Below, in pieces: positions 14,093-14,712 of a DNA stretch of 14,712 bases. This stretch comes from Planctomycetota bacterium (GTDB lineage Bacteria > Planctomycetota > Phycisphaerae > FEN-1346 > JAACEH01), in assembly GCA_016935955.1 (NCBI GenBank), contig JAFGPY010000081.1:1-14712 (forward strand), read 5' to 3'. The notes under the pieces are model-generated. The model did no database searches. It was not told the origin of the DNA and worked only from the letters and a program-made list of their open reading frames with translations. Made by a program: the position numbers and the translations under genes. How positions within the stretch are numbered: position 1 is the first letter of the stretch; every line of letters starts with the position of its first letter.

Positions 14093-14118
14093 TATAATTC
14101 CGTGTTTTCCGGCCGGAA
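14093..14118 (+). promoter_or_regulatory. dapL -10 box with adjacent palindrome
   Basis: TATAAT at 14093-14098 is a perfect -10. The -35 position (about 14070-14075, TTTATG) is weak and abuts the preceding terminator's T-tract. A start near 14105 gives a leader of about 40 nt. A perfect 12-bp palindrome TTCCGGCCGGAA (14107-14118) lies at the predicted start and could be an operator or a 5' hairpin. Confidence 0.5.
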
Positions 14119-14145
14119 TACCAGACGAACAGGAGCAAGCGGACC

Positions 14146-14712
14146 ATGGCTTTCGAGCGTGCACAGCGGTTGCAGGTGTTGCCCCCGTACCTTTTCGCGG
14201 AGATCGATCGCAAGAAGAAGGCGGCTATTGCCGCCGGGCGGCCGATCCTGAACCTGGGCATCGGCGACCCCGACAAGCCCACGCCGCAGTTCATCATCGA
14301 CGCCCTGAACGAGGCCGTCGCCAATCCCGCCACGCACCAGTACGCCCTGGACGAAGGCGACCCGACCCTGCGGCAATCCATCGCCGACTGGTTCATGGGC
14401 CGCTTCGGCGTCGCCCTGGACCCCAGACAAGAGGTGCTGCCGACCATCGGCTCCAAGGAAGCCATCGCCCATCTGCCCCTGGCCGTGGTCAATCCGGGCG
14501 ACGTGGTCCTGGTGCCCGATCCGGGCTACCCGGTCTACCGGGCCAGCACGATCTTCGCCGGCGCCGAACCGTACATCATGCCGCTCGTGGCCGAGAACGA
14601 TTTCCTGCCGGATCTCGACGCCATTCCGGCCGATGTCCGCAAGCGGGCGCGGCTGATGTTCATCAACTATCCGAACAATCCGACCTCGGCCTGCGCGACC
14701 GCGGAGTTCTTC
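14146..14712 (+). CDS. dapL: LL-diaminopimelate aminotransferase (partial, N-terminal 189 aa)
   Basis: ATG at 14146 has AGGAG ten nt upstream; the frame runs open off the window edge. This PLP-dependent class I/II aminotransferase converts tetrahydrodipicolinate to LL-diaminopimelate with glutamate as amino donor, a one-step route to lysine and peptidoglycan precursors in the cytoplasm. Visible family features are 'RLQVLPPYLFAEIDRKK', 'NLGIGDPDKPTP' (about residues 36-47), 'YALDEGDPTLRQSIADWF', 'PTIGSKEAIAHLPLAVVNPGD', 'VPDPGYPVY' and 'INYPNNPTS' near the edge. The PLP-binding lysine lies beyond the window. Family members are about 385-410 aa, so roughly half is present. Another class I aminotransferase remains possible, but the N-terminal motifs fit DapL best. 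Confidence 0.9.
   Translation, partial: MAFERAQRLQVLPPYLFAEIDRKKKAAIAAGRPILNLGIGDPDKPTPQFIIDALNEAVANPATHQYALDEGDPTLRQSIADWFMGRFGVALDPRQEVLPTIGSKEAIAHLPLAVVNPGDVVLVPDPGYPVYRASTIFAGAEPYIMPLVAENDFLPDLDAIPADVRKRARLMFINYPNNPTSACATAEFF

Overview
The window reads as chromosomal DNA of a GC-rich bacterium, most likely a planctomycete (Planctomycetota, perhaps Phycisphaerae-like). This rests on a PEP-CTERM/HAF-repeat secreted protein with a 'PEPATMG' sorting signal, DUF362, GHL10-like and HEAT-repeat proteins, a TIGR03960-type B12/radical SAM protein, an LL-diaminopimelate aminotransferase, and hairpin-rich dispersed repeats in nearly every spacer. The taxonomic call is inference; there is no rRNA or marker gene. 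No tRNA, rRNA, CRISPR array, transposase or phage gene was seen.

Layout: 1-346 is stacked MITE-like inverted-repeat DNA whose right end supplies the stop codon of the first gene. 343-1698 (-) encodes an exported SHD1-like/TPR/HEAT protein and 1810-3762 (-) an exported GHL10-like protein. Across a divergent spacer holding a four-hairpin repeat lies 4109-6982 (+), a double FAD-oxidoreductase module with a C-terminal HEAT domain. A second copy of the four-hairpin family precedes two small membrane proteins (7253-7717 and 7780-8094, +). These converge on a Tat-exported DUF362 protein (8241-9266, -). Upstream of that lies a TIGR03960-type radical SAM protein (9605-11404, -). A 795-bp divergent spacer (11405-12199) carries a decayed repeat, a 57-nt near-perfect hairpin followed by T8, and a leader hairpin. 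The secreted PEP-CTERM/HAF protein follows (12200-13948, +), then a terminator, then the start of dapL (14146 to the window edge).

No single pathway joins the genes. Several encode exported or envelope proteins, while the FAD protein, radical SAM protein and dapL are cytoplasmic or metabolic. The most unusual object is the 12200-13948 gene. It is one uninterrupted frame encoding signal peptide, domain, complete PEP-CTERM sorting signal, second signal peptide, seven HAF repeats and a second PEP-CTERM signal. It looks like two exosortase substrates fused head to tail, with one arginine run serving both the end of the first sorting signal and the start of the second signal peptide. The second notable layer is a family of hairpin repeats bounded by GGGTGCCA/TGGCACCC whose stems differ by compensatory changes between copies.
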